A DNA stretch of 64,000 nucleotides. Source: UBA4781 sp963556045 (lineage in GTDB: Bacteria; Chloroflexota; Anaerolineae; Anaerolineales; Anaerolineaceae). The notes under the pieces are model-generated. The model was not told the origin of the DNA, did not search any database, and saw only the letters and a program-made list of their open reading frames with translations. The position numbers and the translations under genes were made by a program. The stretch spans positions 620,001 to 684,000 of the forward strand of contig CAUVYA020000002.1 in assembly GCA_963556045.3 (NCBI GenBank), given 5' to 3'. Of this stretch, positions 1 to 8,848 are shown piece after piece; position 1 is the stretch's first letter, and the number at the start of each line of letters is the position of its first letter.

Positions 1-141
1 CGTGCCATCCATGAAGTTGTGCCCGTGGATATCTTCATTCCTGGTTGCCCACCTGATGCTGATATCATCTTCTACGCATTGAGCGAATTAGCTCAGGGTC
101 GCATGCCTGATCTTAAGACCGATCAGATCATGTGGAATTAG
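1..141 (+). CDS. hoxY: [NiFe] hydrogenase small subunit HoxY-like, C-terminal end (partial)
   Basis: Only the last 46 codons are in the window; the gene starts upstream. The frame is open from base 1 and stops at TAG 139-141. It contains IFIPGCPPDADIIFYALSEL. The PGCPP motif carries the last Cys ligand of the proximal [4Fe-4S] cluster in hydrogenase small subunits and NuoB-type proteins. The next gene, 18 bases on, is the matching large subunit, which settles the family: an electron-transferring subunit of a soluble NAD(P)-linked hydrogenase. The HoxY assignment (rather than MvhG) follows from the HoxH-like large subunit. Confidence 0.85.
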   Translation, partial: RAIHEVVPVDIFIPGCPPDADIIFYALSELAQGRMPDLKTDQIMWN

Positions 142-159
142 CAAAAGGCAGGTATAAAA

Positions 160-1584
160 ATGACACAAAAAATCACAATTGAACCCGTTACCAGGATCGA
201 AGGTCACGCCAAGATCACCATTAATATTAAAGATGATGGCAGTGTAGAACATGCCTATCTTCATATCAATGAATTTCGTGGATTTGAAAAATTCTGTGAG
301 GGACGCATGATCTTTGAAATGCCCCTCATCACACCCCGCATTTGCGGTATCTGTCCGGTCAGCCATCATTTAGCTTCTGCAAAAGCAGCTGATGCAGCCC
401 TTGGAGTCGAACCTCCCCGCCCGGCATCCCTCCTGCGCGAATTGATGCACATGGGACAAACGATCCAGAGCCATGGTATGCATTTCTTCGAGCTGGCAGG
501 TCCCGATCTGCTGCTTGGTTTTGACGCAGATCCCGCCATCCGCAATGTGGTCGGCATCATCCAGGCAAACCCCGCGCTTGCTCTACAGGCAGTCAACCTG
601 CGTAAATTCGGTCAGGAGCTTATTAAAACCGTCGGTGGGCGTAAGATCCACCCCAATTTCGCCGTCCCGGGTGGTGTCAACAAAGCTCTCACCATTGCCG
701 AACGTGATGAAATCCTTTCCAAACTGGATGAGAATATCGCCACCATTAAAGCCGGTCTGGATCTATTCAAAGGCTGGGCAGCACAAAATGCAGAACAGAT
801 TGCTGAATTTGCCGTATTCCAATCCGGGTATATGGGTCTGGTCACGCCGGAAAATGGGCTTGAGCTATATGACGGCAACATCCGTATGATGGATAGGGAA
901 GGTAAACAACTTGAGCTCTTCCCCGCCGCGAATTATCTTGAGAATATTGCCGAGCACGTGGAAGATTGGTCTTACCTCAAATTCCCGTACTACCGCAAGA
1001 TGGGATGGCCGGATGGTGTATATCGTGTTGGTCCTCTGGGCAGGTTGAACACCTGTGAAAAGATCGATACGCCCATGGCGCAGGAAGAATTTGTTGAATA
1101 CCGCAAGATAAATGACGGAAAACCGATCGAAAATACCCTGCATTTCCATTATGCACGCCTGATCGAGACTTTATTCGCAGCCGAAAAAGTACGAGCATTA
1201 TTAGAAGATCCCGATATCCTTTCTAAGGATATTCTCAACACACATCATAACTACCAGGGTGAAGGAGTTGGTGTGATCGAAGCTCCGCGCGGTACCCTCT
1301 TCCATCATTACTGGGTGGATAAAAATGGTCAGATGGAAAAATTGAACCTGATCGTAGCTACCGGTAACAACAACTGGGCAATGTGTGAAGCGGTCGATAG
1401 CGTAGCAAAACGCTATGTCAAGGGTCCAGATATCACAGAAGGTATGCTGAACCGTGTTGAAGCCGCTGTACGCGCACACGATCCATGCCTGAGCTGCTCT
1501 ACCCATGCGGTAGGTCAAATGCCTATGCTGGTGGAAGTTCGCGACACCGAAGGAAACCTGCTCAATACGATCAAACGAGGTTAA
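160..1584 (+). CDS. hoxH: [NiFe] hydrogenase large subunit, HoxH-like (group 3d type)
   Basis: 474 aa catalytic subunit that holds the Ni-Fe(CN)2CO site and interconverts H2 with protons and electrons in the cytoplasm. The N-terminal L1 motif is RICGICPVSHH (Cys62, Cys65), after the EFRGFEKFCEGR segment typical of HoxH. The C-terminal L2 motif is DPCLSCSTH (Cys443, Cys446, His449). It is followed by a 25-residue tail that a maturation protease must cut off after His449. Start ATG160 has AGG seven bases upstream (aggtataaaaATG). A diaphorase pair (HoxEFU) would be expected upstream, outside the window. There is no twin-arginine partner or membrane anchor, so a soluble enzyme is likely. Confidence 0.95.
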   Translation: MTQKITIEPVTRIEGHAKITINIKDDGSVEHAYLHINEFRGFEKFCEGRMIFEMPLITPRICGICPVSHHLASAKAADAALGVEPPRPASLLRELMHMGQTIQSHGMHFFELAGPDLLLGFDADPAIRNVVGIIQANPALALQAVNLRKFGQELIKTVGGRKIHPNFAVPGGVNKALTIAERDEILSKLDENIATIKAGLDLFKGWAAQNAEQIAEFAVFQSGYMGLVTPENGLELYDGNIRMMDREGKQLELFPAANYLENIAEHVEDWSYLKFPYYRKMGWPDGVYRVGPLGRLNTCEKIDTPMAQEEFVEYRKINDGKPIENTLHFHYARLIETLFAAEKVRALLEDPDILSKDILNTHHNYQGEGVGVIEAPRGTLFHHYWVDKNGQMEKLNLIVATGNNNWAMCEAVDSVAKRYVKGPDITEGMLNRVEAAVRAHDPCLSCSTHAVGQMPMLVEVRDTEGNLLNTIKRG

Positions 1585-1609
1585 TCTCTACCTTCGTCAT
1601 TAATCATTG

Positions 1610-1647
1610 GACGGTGGTGTGGGATGATCTCACAGCACCGTCTTTTT
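1610..1647 (+). terminator. Hairpin with T-run after hoxH
   Basis: GACGGTG-G-TGTG (1610-1621) pairs with CACA-G-CACCGTC (1631-1642) around a 9-base loop with one G/G mismatch, followed by TTTTTC. It fits an intrinsic terminator or attenuator between the hydrogenase structural genes and the protease. The in-frame ATG at 1624 lies in its loop, which argues against that start for the next gene. Confidence 0.7.
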
Positions 1648-1668
1648 CTGTGTACGATAGGTATAAAA

Positions 1669-2169
1669 ATGATGAAAAATTTTATTATCCTTGGATACGG
1701 CAACCCGGATCGCGGTGATGATGGCGTTGCATACTACATTTTAAATGAACTCATCCAGAAATCGGCTGAAAACAGAACAGCACTGGAGGAATTTCAAGAA
1801 ACTGGAATTCTTGAGATCAATAAGAATGTGGATATCTGGTACAACCTGCAGTTAGTGCCTGAAGTTTCTCAGGACCTGGCAGATTATGAAAATGCCATCT
1901 TTCTTGATGCACACACGGCAGAAATCCCGGATGAAATCCTGATCACTGAAATCTCTCCTCATTATCAAAACTCTCCCTTCACCCACCATCTCACACCGGC
2001 AAGCTGCCTTGACCTGGCAGACCAATTATTTGGGCGTTCTCCCAAAGCGACCTTGATCACCATTCGCGGCTACCAATTCGATTTTTCAAGAGAACTTTCA
2101 GCAAAAACCAGCGAACTTGCAAAGCAAGCGTTGCGGACCATCATGGAAATGATTGACCATGCTAAATAG
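1669..2169 (+). CDS. Hydrogenase maturation protease (peptidase M52, HoxW-like)
   Basis: 166 aa endopeptidase that should remove the C-terminal tail of HoxH once Ni is in place. The N-terminus ILGYGNPDRGDDGVAY is the family signature (GxGNxxRxDDG). An Asp in IFLDAHTAE and the His-rich TPASCLDLADQLFG region match the other metal-sensing positions. A longer frame opens at 1624, but that ATG is inside the terminator hairpin. ATG1669 is preceded by aggtataaaa, the same leader as hoxH. A second ATG follows directly at 1672. The gene sits between hoxH and hypA, as expected for a dedicated protease. Confidence 0.88.
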   Translation: MMKNFIILGYGNPDRGDDGVAYYILNELIQKSAENRTALEEFQETGILEINKNVDIWYNLQLVPEVSQDLADYENAIFLDAHTAEIPDEILITEISPHYQNSPFTHHLTPASCLDLADQLFGRSPKATLITIRGYQFDFSRELSAKTSELAKQALRTIMEMIDHAK

Positions 2170-2186
2170 GCTAATTTTTATCATAT

Positions 2187-2216
2187 TTAGGATAAATATC
2201 TAATTTAGATTATAAT
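2187..2216 (+). promoter_or_regulatory. Candidate promoter of the hyp operon (leaderless hypA)
   Basis: Perfect -10 box TATAAT at 2211-2216, with a weak -35 TTAGGA at 2187-2192 (18-base spacer). The expected start site, seven bases after the -10, is base 2223, which is the A of the hypA ATG. No Shine-Dalgarno sequence precedes the ATG. Confidence 0.55.
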
Positions 2217-2222
2217 TCTGTC

Positions 2223-2567
2223 ATGCACGAACTATCCGTGACCGAAGAGATCCTGCGGCTGGCTGAAAAGATCGCCGAAGAGGAAAAAGCTGTCAAAGTG
2301 ACCGATATTTATCTAGAAATCGGGAAACTATCCGGCATTATTGACGAATCGGTTACTTTTTATTGGGATTCGCTTAGAAAAGGCACATTATGTGAGGAAG
2401 CTATTTTACATTTTGACGTGCTTCCCGCGCGCATGCGCTGTGCAGATTGCGGGATGGAATATGAGTTAGTGCACGATCTGATACCCTGCCCGACCTGTAA
2501 GAGCATGAATATCAAGATCATTAGCGGTGAGGAATTCACCCTGCGCAGTGTGGAGATCGAAAAATAA
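2223..2567 (+). CDS. hypA: Hydrogenase nickel incorporation protein HypA
   Basis: 114 aa Ni metallochaperone that delivers nickel to the hydrogenase large subunit with HypB. It starts MHELSVTEEIL; the conserved His2 and Glu3 of the N-terminal MHE bind Ni. The C-terminal half has the Zn site CADCGMEY...CPTCKS (two CxxC motifs). Length matches the family. First gene of a six-gene hyp operon in the order A-B-F-C-D-E. It may be read from a leaderless transcript (see the promoter). Confidence 0.97.
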   Translation: MHELSVTEEILRLAEKIAEEEKAVKVTDIYLEIGKLSGIIDESVTFYWDSLRKGTLCEEAILHFDVLPARMRCADCGMEYELVHDLIPCPTCKSMNIKIISGEEFTLRSVEIEK

Positions 2568-2586
2568 GAATGAAGGAAACAAGACA

Positions 2587-3252
2587 ATGACGACCAAACG
2601 TGTTGAAATCGTACAGGATATTTTGAATATAAATGACCAGATCGCCGAAGAAACCCATGCCTTATTACATGCCAAACATATCTTTTCACTCAATATCATG
2701 GCTTCCCCCGGCGCGGGAAAGACCAGCCTGATCCTGAAAACACTGCAAGCCCTTGCCCCGGAAATCAAGGCAGCCGTGCTGGAAGGGGATACCGCCCCGG
2801 TCACCATTGATGCCGATAAAGTTCATGGAATTGGGGTACCTGCCATCCAGATCAATACCGGTGGTGATTGCCATCTGAATGCCAACCTGGTGAAAAAAGG
2901 GATCCAGGCGCTGGATCTGGATGATCTGGATTTCATCATCGTTGAGAATGTCGGTAACCTGATCTGCCCGGCATCCTGGAAGCTGGGTACAGACATGAAC
3001 GTGGTCATTGCCAGCATTCCTGAAGGGGATGACAAACCTTATAAATACCCGAATATTTATCGCGGTATCCAGGCACTGGTTTTGAATAAAATTGACCTGA
3101 AACCCTATGTTGATTTCAATGTATCGTATTTCAAGGAAGGTATTGCAGCTTTGAACCCTGATGTGGAATTTTTCGAGGTATCCAGCAAGACTGGCGAGGG
3201 AATTTCCGCCTGGTCTGACTGGCTGAGAAAACAGATCGAGGCAATCGCTTAG
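2587..3252 (+). CDS. hypB: Hydrogenase nickel incorporation GTPase HypB
   Basis: 221 aa GTPase that drives Ni transfer with HypA. The P-loop is SPGAGKTS at residues 40-47, followed by the Asp of EGDTAP and the G4 motif NKID. The metal-site motif GGDCHLNANLV is present. It lacks the N-terminal CxxCGC or poly-His nickel-storage region of enterobacterial HypB. An upstream in-frame GTG-type extension to 2527 overlaps hypA and has no ribosome site. ATG2587 follows GAAGGAAACAAGACA, a clear Shine-Dalgarno. Confidence 0.96.
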   Translation: MTTKRVEIVQDILNINDQIAEETHALLHAKHIFSLNIMASPGAGKTSLILKTLQALAPEIKAAVLEGDTAPVTIDADKVHGIGVPAIQINTGGDCHLNANLVKKGIQALDLDDLDFIIVENVGNLICPASWKLGTDMNVVIASIPEGDDKPYKYPNIYRGIQALVLNKIDLKPYVDFNVSYFKEGIAALNPDVEFFEVSSKTGEGISAWSDWLRKQIEAIA

Positions 3253-3258
3253 GAACAC

Positions 3259-5550
3259 ATGACTGCTGCACAAAGAATTGAGATAAAAGGTATCGTTCAA
3301 GGAGTTGGGTTTCGTCCTTTTATCTATAATCTGGCTCTCCAATACCATCTAAACGGCTGGGTAAAGAATACCTCCAAAGGGGTCATCATTGAAGTGGAAG
3401 GTAAAACAAACCATGTGACTGCTTTTGTTGACCAGATCAGCGTACTTGCTCCCCCGCTCTCCCATATAGATTCCATCGAACATCAAGAAATCGAACTTAA
3501 CGGGCATACTGGTTTTCAAATCATTGAAAGCGAATCCATCCCCGGTGCTTTCGTACCCATCTCCCCGGATATTTCAATCTGTGATGACTGCCGGCGGGAA
3601 TTGTTTGACCGCGATAATCCACGCTTTCGCTATCCATTTATCAACTGCACCAACTGCGGTCCGCGTTTCAGCATCATTCAGGATATTCCCTATGACCGTC
3701 CTGCCACCAGTATGTCATCGTTCAAGATGTGTACCTTCTGTCAGGATGAGTACGATGACCCCACCAACCGGCGCTTTCATGCACAGCCGGTCGCCTGCCC
3801 CGATTGCGGTCCGCATATCTGGCTGGAAGTCAATGGTCAGCCGACCGTTGAAAAGGAACAAGCTTTACAGGCAGCACGCCACATGTTGAAGGAAGGGAAG
3901 ATCCTTGCCATCAAAGGGTTGGGTGGTTTTCATCTGGCGTGCGACGCAAGCAATGACAAAGCGGTAAAGATGCTGCGTGAGCGAAAAAAACGCACGGATA
4001 AACCATTTGCGGTCATGGTTTTTGATACTCAAACCGCACAACACTATACTCATATAGAATCTGCTGAAATGGAATTGCTTACCTGCAAAGAAAAACCGAT
4101 TGTCCTGGTGAAAAAGAATACAAACAGCACTCTTTCCCCATTTGTGGCACCCGGGAATGATAAGCTGGGCATCATGCTGCCTTATACTCCCCTGCATCTT
4201 CTTTTATTAGAACCTGAAGTAGGCTTCCCTGATGTCTTTGTGATGACCAGCGCCAATATTTCCGAAGAACCCATTGCCTATACGAATGATGGGGCAATTT
4301 CCAGATTAGAAGATATTGCGGATGGCTTTTTAATGCACGACCGTACTATTCACATGCGCATTGATGATTCTGTGGTTTCTTCTTTTCGCGATAAAGCCTA
4401 TTTTTCACGCCGTGCACGCGGGTTTGCCCCGCAACCCATCCCATTGCCGCGCCCTGCTCCCATGCTGCTCGCTGCCGGCGCAGAATTGAAAAACACTTTT
4501 TGTCTCAGCAATGAAAAGTACGCTTTCCTCAGCCATCATATCGGTGACCTCGAAAACGCAGAAGCTTTACGGAGCTATCAGGAAGCGATTGCGCATTACG
4601 AACACATCTTCCGCATCCAACCGGCTGCCATAGCCTGCGACCTGCACCCTGATTATCTGTCAACCCGCTATGCTGCCGAACGAGCATGCCAGGAAGAACT
4701 ACCCCTGATCGAGATACAGCACCATCACGCCCACCTGGCTGCCTGTCTGGCTGACAACCGATGGGATAAGGATGAGCTGGTTATCGGGGTGATCCTGGAT
4801 GGAACCGGGCTTGGCAGCGATGGTACCATCTGGGGCGGTGAATTTCTGGTTGGAAATTACGATGGCTTTGAAAGAAAATACCATCTAACACCCGTTCCGC
4901 AGCCTGGGGGTGATGCAGCCACACATAACCCTGCGCGTATGGCGCTGGCTCATCTATGGAGTGCTGGCATTGCCTGGCAGGATGACCTGCCGCCCTTACA
5001 GCACATGAGCGGAGAAGAACGCTCCATTCTTGAGAAGCAATTAGAGCTTTCTATCAACACACCACTCACCTCCAGTATGGGGCGCCTTTTTGACGCCGCT
5101 TCTGCCTTGATCGGTATTCGCCAGAAGGTAAACTATGAAGCACAGGCAGCCATTGAGATGGAAGCGCTGTGTGTGGAGAATGAAGAAGAAGGCGTGTATC
5201 CACTTGAAATAGAAGAGGATAGACTGAATTGTGCTCCCCTCTGGAATACGCTGCTTCAAGATCTGCGCAACCACACAGCGCCAGCCATTTTGGCAACACG
5301 CTTTCACAATAGTATCATCCAGATGGTTCTGGAGACCGTATCAAATATCCGTCAGCAAACCGGATGTGCCACAGTTGTGCTGAGCGGAGGAGTGTGGCAA
5401 AATAGATTTCTACTGACCCACAGCGTACCCCTGCTGGAAAAAGCCGGTTTTGAGGTTTTATGGCACCAGCGGGTGCCCACCAACGATGGCGGTATAGCGT
5501 TAGGTCAGATCTTGATCGCACAGCAATCGCTAGAAAAAAGAGGTAAATAA
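3259..5550 (+). CDS. hypF: Carbamoyltransferase HypF
   Basis: 763 aa enzyme that makes the carbamoyl group which becomes the CN ligands of the Ni-Fe site, passing it from carbamoyl phosphate to HypE. Domains in order: acylphosphatase (about 1-90, IVQGVGFRPF), two zinc fingers (about 105-185; CDDCRREL, CTNCGPRF, CTFCQDEY, CPDCGPH), YrdC-like (about 200-375, from the LKEGKILAIKGLGGFHL segment) and a Kae1-like carbamoyltransferase (about 390-763) with HHHAHLAACLADN and SGGVWQNRF. Length is normal. Starts 6 bases after hypB; its stop overlaps the hypC ATG by one base. Confidence 0.97.
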   Translation: MTAAQRIEIKGIVQGVGFRPFIYNLALQYHLNGWVKNTSKGVIIEVEGKTNHVTAFVDQISVLAPPLSHIDSIEHQEIELNGHTGFQIIESESIPGAFVPISPDISICDDCRRELFDRDNPRFRYPFINCTNCGPRFSIIQDIPYDRPATSMSSFKMCTFCQDEYDDPTNRRFHAQPVACPDCGPHIWLEVNGQPTVEKEQALQAARHMLKEGKILAIKGLGGFHLACDASNDKAVKMLRERKKRTDKPFAVMVFDTQTAQHYTHIESAEMELLTCKEKPIVLVKKNTNSTLSPFVAPGNDKLGIMLPYTPLHLLLLEPEVGFPDVFVMTSANISEEPIAYTNDGAISRLEDIADGFLMHDRTIHMRIDDSVVSSFRDKAYFSRRARGFAPQPIPLPRPAPMLLAAGAELKNTFCLSNEKYAFLSHHIGDLENAEALRSYQEAIAHYEHIFRIQPAAIACDLHPDYLSTRYAAERACQEELPLIEIQHHHAHLAACLADNRWDKDELVIGVILDGTGLGSDGTIWGGEFLVGNYDGFERKYHLTPVPQPGGDAATHNPARMALAHLWSAGIAWQDDLPPLQHMSGEERSILEKQLELSINTPLTSSMGRLFDAASALIGIRQKVNYEAQAAIEMEALCVENEEEGVYPLEIEEDRLNCAPLWNTLLQDLRNHTAPAILATRFHNSIIQMVLETVSNIRQQTGCATVVLSGGVWQNRFLLTHSVPLLEKAGFEVLWHQRVPTNDGGIALGQILIAQQSLEKRGK

Positions 5551-5795
5551 TGTGTCTTGGTGTTCCGGGTAAGATCCTTCGAATCTATGAAGATAATTCC
5601 ATCAAAATGTCTGAGGTGGATTTCAATGGGGTGACCATGAAAGTGTGTCTTGAGACCACTCCCCAGGCAAAAGTTGGAGATTATGTCATCGTGCATGCAG
5701 GCTTTGCCATTAACCTGCTGGAAGAAAGCGATGCATTGGAAACACTCTCCATGCTGGATGAGATCGCAAAATTAGGAGAGCAGGAACAGGCATAA
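5550..5795 (+). CDS. hypC: Hydrogenase assembly chaperone HypC
   Basis: 81 aa. Begins MCLGVPGKI: after Met removal the N-terminal Cys2 binds the Fe(CN)2CO unit while HypC shuttles between HypD and apo-HoxH. Family length. ATG shares one base with the hypF stop (TAATG), so the two are probably translationally coupled. Confidence 0.96.
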   Translation: MCLGVPGKILRIYEDNSIKMSEVDFNGVTMKVCLETTPQAKVGDYVIVHAGFAINLLEESDALETLSMLDEIAKLGEQEQA

Positions 5796-5796
5796 G

Positions 5797-6882
5797 ATGG
5801 CTTTTTCAGAAACCTATCGCGATCCACAACTGGTCGCACAAACCATCCAGAAAATTAAAAACATCATCACCAGACCCTGGGTGATCATGGAGATCTGCGG
5901 AGGGCAGACCCATGCCCTCATGCAGCATGGTTTTGATGACCTGCTGCCGAAAGAGATCGAACTGGTGCATGGTCCCGGCTGCCCTGTGTGTGTCACTCCG
6001 CTGGAGTTGATCGACAAAGGCATCGCCATTGCCCAGCAGCCGGATGTTATTTTCACCAGTTATGGGGACATGCTGCGCGTTCCCGGTTCAGAAAAGGATC
6101 TTTTTTCTGTGCGGGCGGAAGGTGGTGATGTCAGAGTGGTCTATTCACCCATTGAAGCCCTGCAGATCGCGCGAAACAATCCAGACAAACAGGTTGTCTT
6201 TTTCGCCATCGGTTTCGAAACTACCGCGCCTGCCAACGCACTCAGTGTGATGAAAGCCAAAGAGTTGAACCTCAAGAATTATTCCATGCTGGTTTCACAG
6301 GTGCGCGTCCCTCCCGCCATCCGTACCATTCTCAGCGATCCCAACAACCGCGTGCAGGGCTTTCTGGCTGCCGGGCATGTATGTGCCGTGATGGGCTATC
6401 ATGAATACATTCCGCTCGCATCCGAATTCAATCTTCCACTTGTGGTAACCGGATTTGAACCGCTTGACCTGGCGCTGGGCATTCTGGAGACCATCCGCGC
6501 GCTTGAACATGAAGATTATACAGTTCTCAATGCCTATCCACGGGGAGTAACTGAAAAAGGCAATCATAGCGCGCAGGACATCATCCAGACCGTTTACGAT
6601 ACCTGTGATCAGAAATGGCGTGGTATCGGTACCATTCCACAAAGCGGCTGGAAACTGAATAAGGATTACACAGATTTTGATGCAGAAAACAGATTCGATG
6701 TTGGCAAGATACAAACCAAAGAATCGCAGATCTGTATCTCCGGTTTGATCCTGCAGGGACGCAAGAAACCCTTTGAATGTCCTGCTTTTGGAACACTATG
6801 CACGCCCCAGAATCCGCTGGGAGCCACTATGGTTTCGTCTGAAGGCACCTGTGCTGCCTATTACCGCTATCAAGGAAAATAA
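5797..6882 (+). CDS. hypD: Hydrogenase formation protein HypD
   Basis: 361 aa Fe-S scaffold on which the Fe(CN)2CO group is built with HypC and HypE. Motifs: MEICGGQTHALMQHG near residue 30, HGPGCPVCVTP near 60, GFETTAPA near 150. Near the C-terminus the Cys residues in KKPFECPAFG, GTLCTPQNP and SSEGTCAAYY fit the [4Fe-4S] site. Begins one base after the hypC stop. Confidence 0.97.
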   Translation: MAFSETYRDPQLVAQTIQKIKNIITRPWVIMEICGGQTHALMQHGFDDLLPKEIELVHGPGCPVCVTPLELIDKGIAIAQQPDVIFTSYGDMLRVPGSEKDLFSVRAEGGDVRVVYSPIEALQIARNNPDKQVVFFAIGFETTAPANALSVMKAKELNLKNYSMLVSQVRVPPAIRTILSDPNNRVQGFLAAGHVCAVMGYHEYIPLASEFNLPLVVTGFEPLDLALGILETIRALEHEDYTVLNAYPRGVTEKGNHSAQDIIQTVYDTCDQKWRGIGTIPQSGWKLNKDYTDFDAENRFDVGKIQTKESQICISGLILQGRKKPFECPAFGTLCTPQNPLGATMVSSEGTCAAYYRYQGK

Positions 6883-6890
6883 ATGGATTG

Positions 6891-7982
6891 ATGATGACAG
6901 AAAAGAAAACCGATCCCAGTTTTGAAAACGCTTCTTGCCCGATGCCACTACGGCACACTGACCGTATCGTACTGGGGCACGGCAGCGGCGGACGGATGAC
7001 CGAAGAACTCATTCAGCGTGTGTTTTTAGCACATTTCAAACATCCCGAATTGCTGTTGGGAAATGATTTCGCCTCCCTGCTACCTCCACAATCGGATTCG
7101 CACAAAGGTCGCTTATCCGTATCCACCGATGCGCATATCGTCAAACCTCTCTTTTTCCCCGGTGGAGACATCGGGAAACTAGCAGTCAGCGGGACGGTTA
7201 ACGATGTTGCCATGTCGGGCGCCATACCGCTCTTCCTCACCGCTACCTTCATCATCGAAGAGGGACTTTCTATGGAAGTTCTTGAGAAAGTGGTGAAATC
7301 CATGGCACACACAGCGGAACAAGCTGGAGTATCCATTATCGCAGGGGATACCAAGGTAGCAGAACGTGGTAGTGTTGACCAGCTTTTCATTTCCACCAGC
7401 GGCATCGGCTGGATCCCTGAAGGGCGCACCATCAACGGTCAATCTGCCCAGATCGGTGATGTGATCCTTCTCTCAGGTACCATGGGCGATCATGGCATCG
7501 CGGTGCTGGCAGAACGGGGAGAGCTGGGATTCTCAACCACCATCCAATCGGATGTTGCACCCTTAAATGGGATGATCGCAGATCTGCTGGAAGCGGCACC
7601 CCATACCCATGTGCTGCGCGATCCCACGCGCGGAGGAGTAGCCACCACACTGAATGAGATCGCCAGGCAGAGCCATGTCAGTATGCTGCTTCAGGAACAA
7701 GCCCTGCCTGTGAAAAAACAGGTCCAGGCAGCCTGTGAAATGCTTGGTTTTGATCCGCTTTATATCGCCAATGAAGGCAAACTGCTGGCTGTGATGCCCG
7801 AATCTGAAACTGAGCAGGCATTGAAAGCATTACAAGCACATCCGTTGGGGAGGGACGCGGTTGTGCTTGGTAAGGTAACCGCTATTGAGAAGGAAATCCC
7901 ACGGGTGCTGCTGCAAACCCTGATCGGCGGCAAACGTATCGTAGATGTTTTATCCGGAGAGCTGCTGCCGCGCATCTGTTAG
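6891..7982 (+). CDS. hypE: Carbamoyl dehydratase HypE
   Basis: 363 aa PurM-like ATPase that converts HypF-delivered thiocarboxamide to thiocyanate on its C-terminal Cys. The protein ends PRIC, the exact catalytic tail. HGSGGRMTEELI near the N-terminus and the GDTKV and GTMGDHGIAVLAERGEL motifs are typical. The frame opens at a TTG (6888), but ATG6891 or ATG6894 is more likely. The Shine-Dalgarno AAGGA (6872-6876) is 6 bases before another ATG (6883) that encodes only Met-Asp before a stop overlapping the hypE ATG, suggesting coupled initiation. Confidence 0.95.
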   Translation: MMTEKKTDPSFENASCPMPLRHTDRIVLGHGSGGRMTEELIQRVFLAHFKHPELLLGNDFASLLPPQSDSHKGRLSVSTDAHIVKPLFFPGGDIGKLAVSGTVNDVAMSGAIPLFLTATFIIEEGLSMEVLEKVVKSMAHTAEQAGVSIIAGDTKVAERGSVDQLFISTSGIGWIPEGRTINGQSAQIGDVILLSGTMGDHGIAVLAERGELGFSTTIQSDVAPLNGMIADLLEAAPHTHVLRDPTRGGVATTLNEIARQSHVSMLLQEQALPVKKQVQAACEMLGFDPLYIANEGKLLAVMPESETEQALKALQAHPLGRDAVVLGKVTAIEKEIPRVLLQTLIGGKRIVDVLSGELLPRIC

Positions 7983-7988
7983 CGCAAC

Positions 7989-8016
7989 TTGACAACTTTC
8001 CGAGAGCACTTATACT
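7989..8016 (+). promoter_or_regulatory. Sigma-70-type promoter of the methyltransferase/PIG-L pair
   Basis: TTGACA (7989-7994), 16-base spacer, TATACT (8011-8016). It lies just after the hypE stop and 27 bases before the next ATG, so this pair can be transcribed independently of hyp. Confidence 0.75.
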
Positions 8017-8043
8017 TATTCAAAACTCCATAAAGGTGAACGC

Positions 8044-8844
8044 ATGAAAATTGATTATAAAGAAACCACATCTGATCTGCTTGCAAGGATCAACATTCAC
8101 GAGAAATTCGGTACACGCAACATTGATGACTGGATGATCGAAACACTTCCCCTGCAGGAAGGAATGCACATTTTGGATGTAGGTTGCGGTGCCGGGAAAC
8201 AGTGTTTTTCCTACTACGACACCCTCAACACGAAGGCTGACATCGTAGGTGGAGATGTATCCGAGGAACTGCTCACCAAAGCCAGGGAAGAAAATAAAAA
8301 ACGCAATACAGCGATCGTTTTTACCGAACTGGATTTTAATAAACCCTTTGCGTTTGAAGATAACCGCTTCGATCTGGCATCCTGCAGTTTTGCCATCTAC
8401 TATGCCGAAGATATTCCTTTCACTATTTCTGAGATGCATCGTGTTCTGAAGCCCGGTGGATACCTCTTTACCACAGGACCCATGCCCACCAACAAACAGG
8501 TTTTTTATGACATCATCAAAGAAGCCACCGGTAAAACCATTCCCCCCATGCCGGGCAGTTCACGTTATTCAACAGAAATACTCGCTGCGGTGAAATCCCT
8601 TTTCTCTCACACCGATCTGCTCATCTTTGAAAACCCATTGACCTTTGATAAAGCAAAACCGTTCCTGATCTACACGCGTGCTTCTCTAAGCGAAGACCGT
8701 AAATTATGGACCAGCTTCTTTGAGAACAAAGATGAATTTGAGACGGTCATGAAAAAGATCGAAACAGTCGCTGACAAACGCATTGCTGATGAAGGCAGGC
8801 TCGTAATGACCAAGGTCGTGGGTGGAATTCTGGCAAAGAAGTAA
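8044..8844 (+). CDS. Class I SAM-dependent methyltransferase
   Basis: 266 aa. Motif I HILDVGCGAGKQCF (about residues 40-55), an acidic residue at GGDVSEELL, and a motif like FDLASCSFAIYYAED followed by EMHRVLKPGGYLF, the usual order in UbiE-type methyltransferases. Substrate not recognisable. Good ribosome site (aaaggtgaacgcATG) and its own promoter. The PIG-L deacetylase starts 4 bases after its stop, so both may modify the same glycoconjugate or small molecule (inference). Confidence 0.85.
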   Translation: MKIDYKETTSDLLARINIHEKFGTRNIDDWMIETLPLQEGMHILDVGCGAGKQCFSYYDTLNTKADIVGGDVSEELLTKAREENKKRNTAIVFTELDFNKPFAFEDNRFDLASCSFAIYYAEDIPFTISEMHRVLKPGGYLFTTGPMPTNKQVFYDIIKEATGKTIPPMPGSSRYSTEILAAVKSLFSHTDLLIFENPLTFDKAKPFLIYTRASLSEDRKLWTSFFENKDEFETVMKKIETVADKRIADEGRLVMTKVVGGILAKK

Positions 8845-8848
8845 AACT

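Noticed and set aside
1624..1668. Upstream in-frame extension of the hydrogenase protease
   Set aside because: The ATG lies in the loop of the terminator-like hairpin, has no ribosome site and adds residues absent from the family.
2686..3348. 220-codon open frame antisense to hypB
   Set aside because: Opposite-strand shadow of a well-identified gene; low-complexity composition, no motif, no ribosome site.
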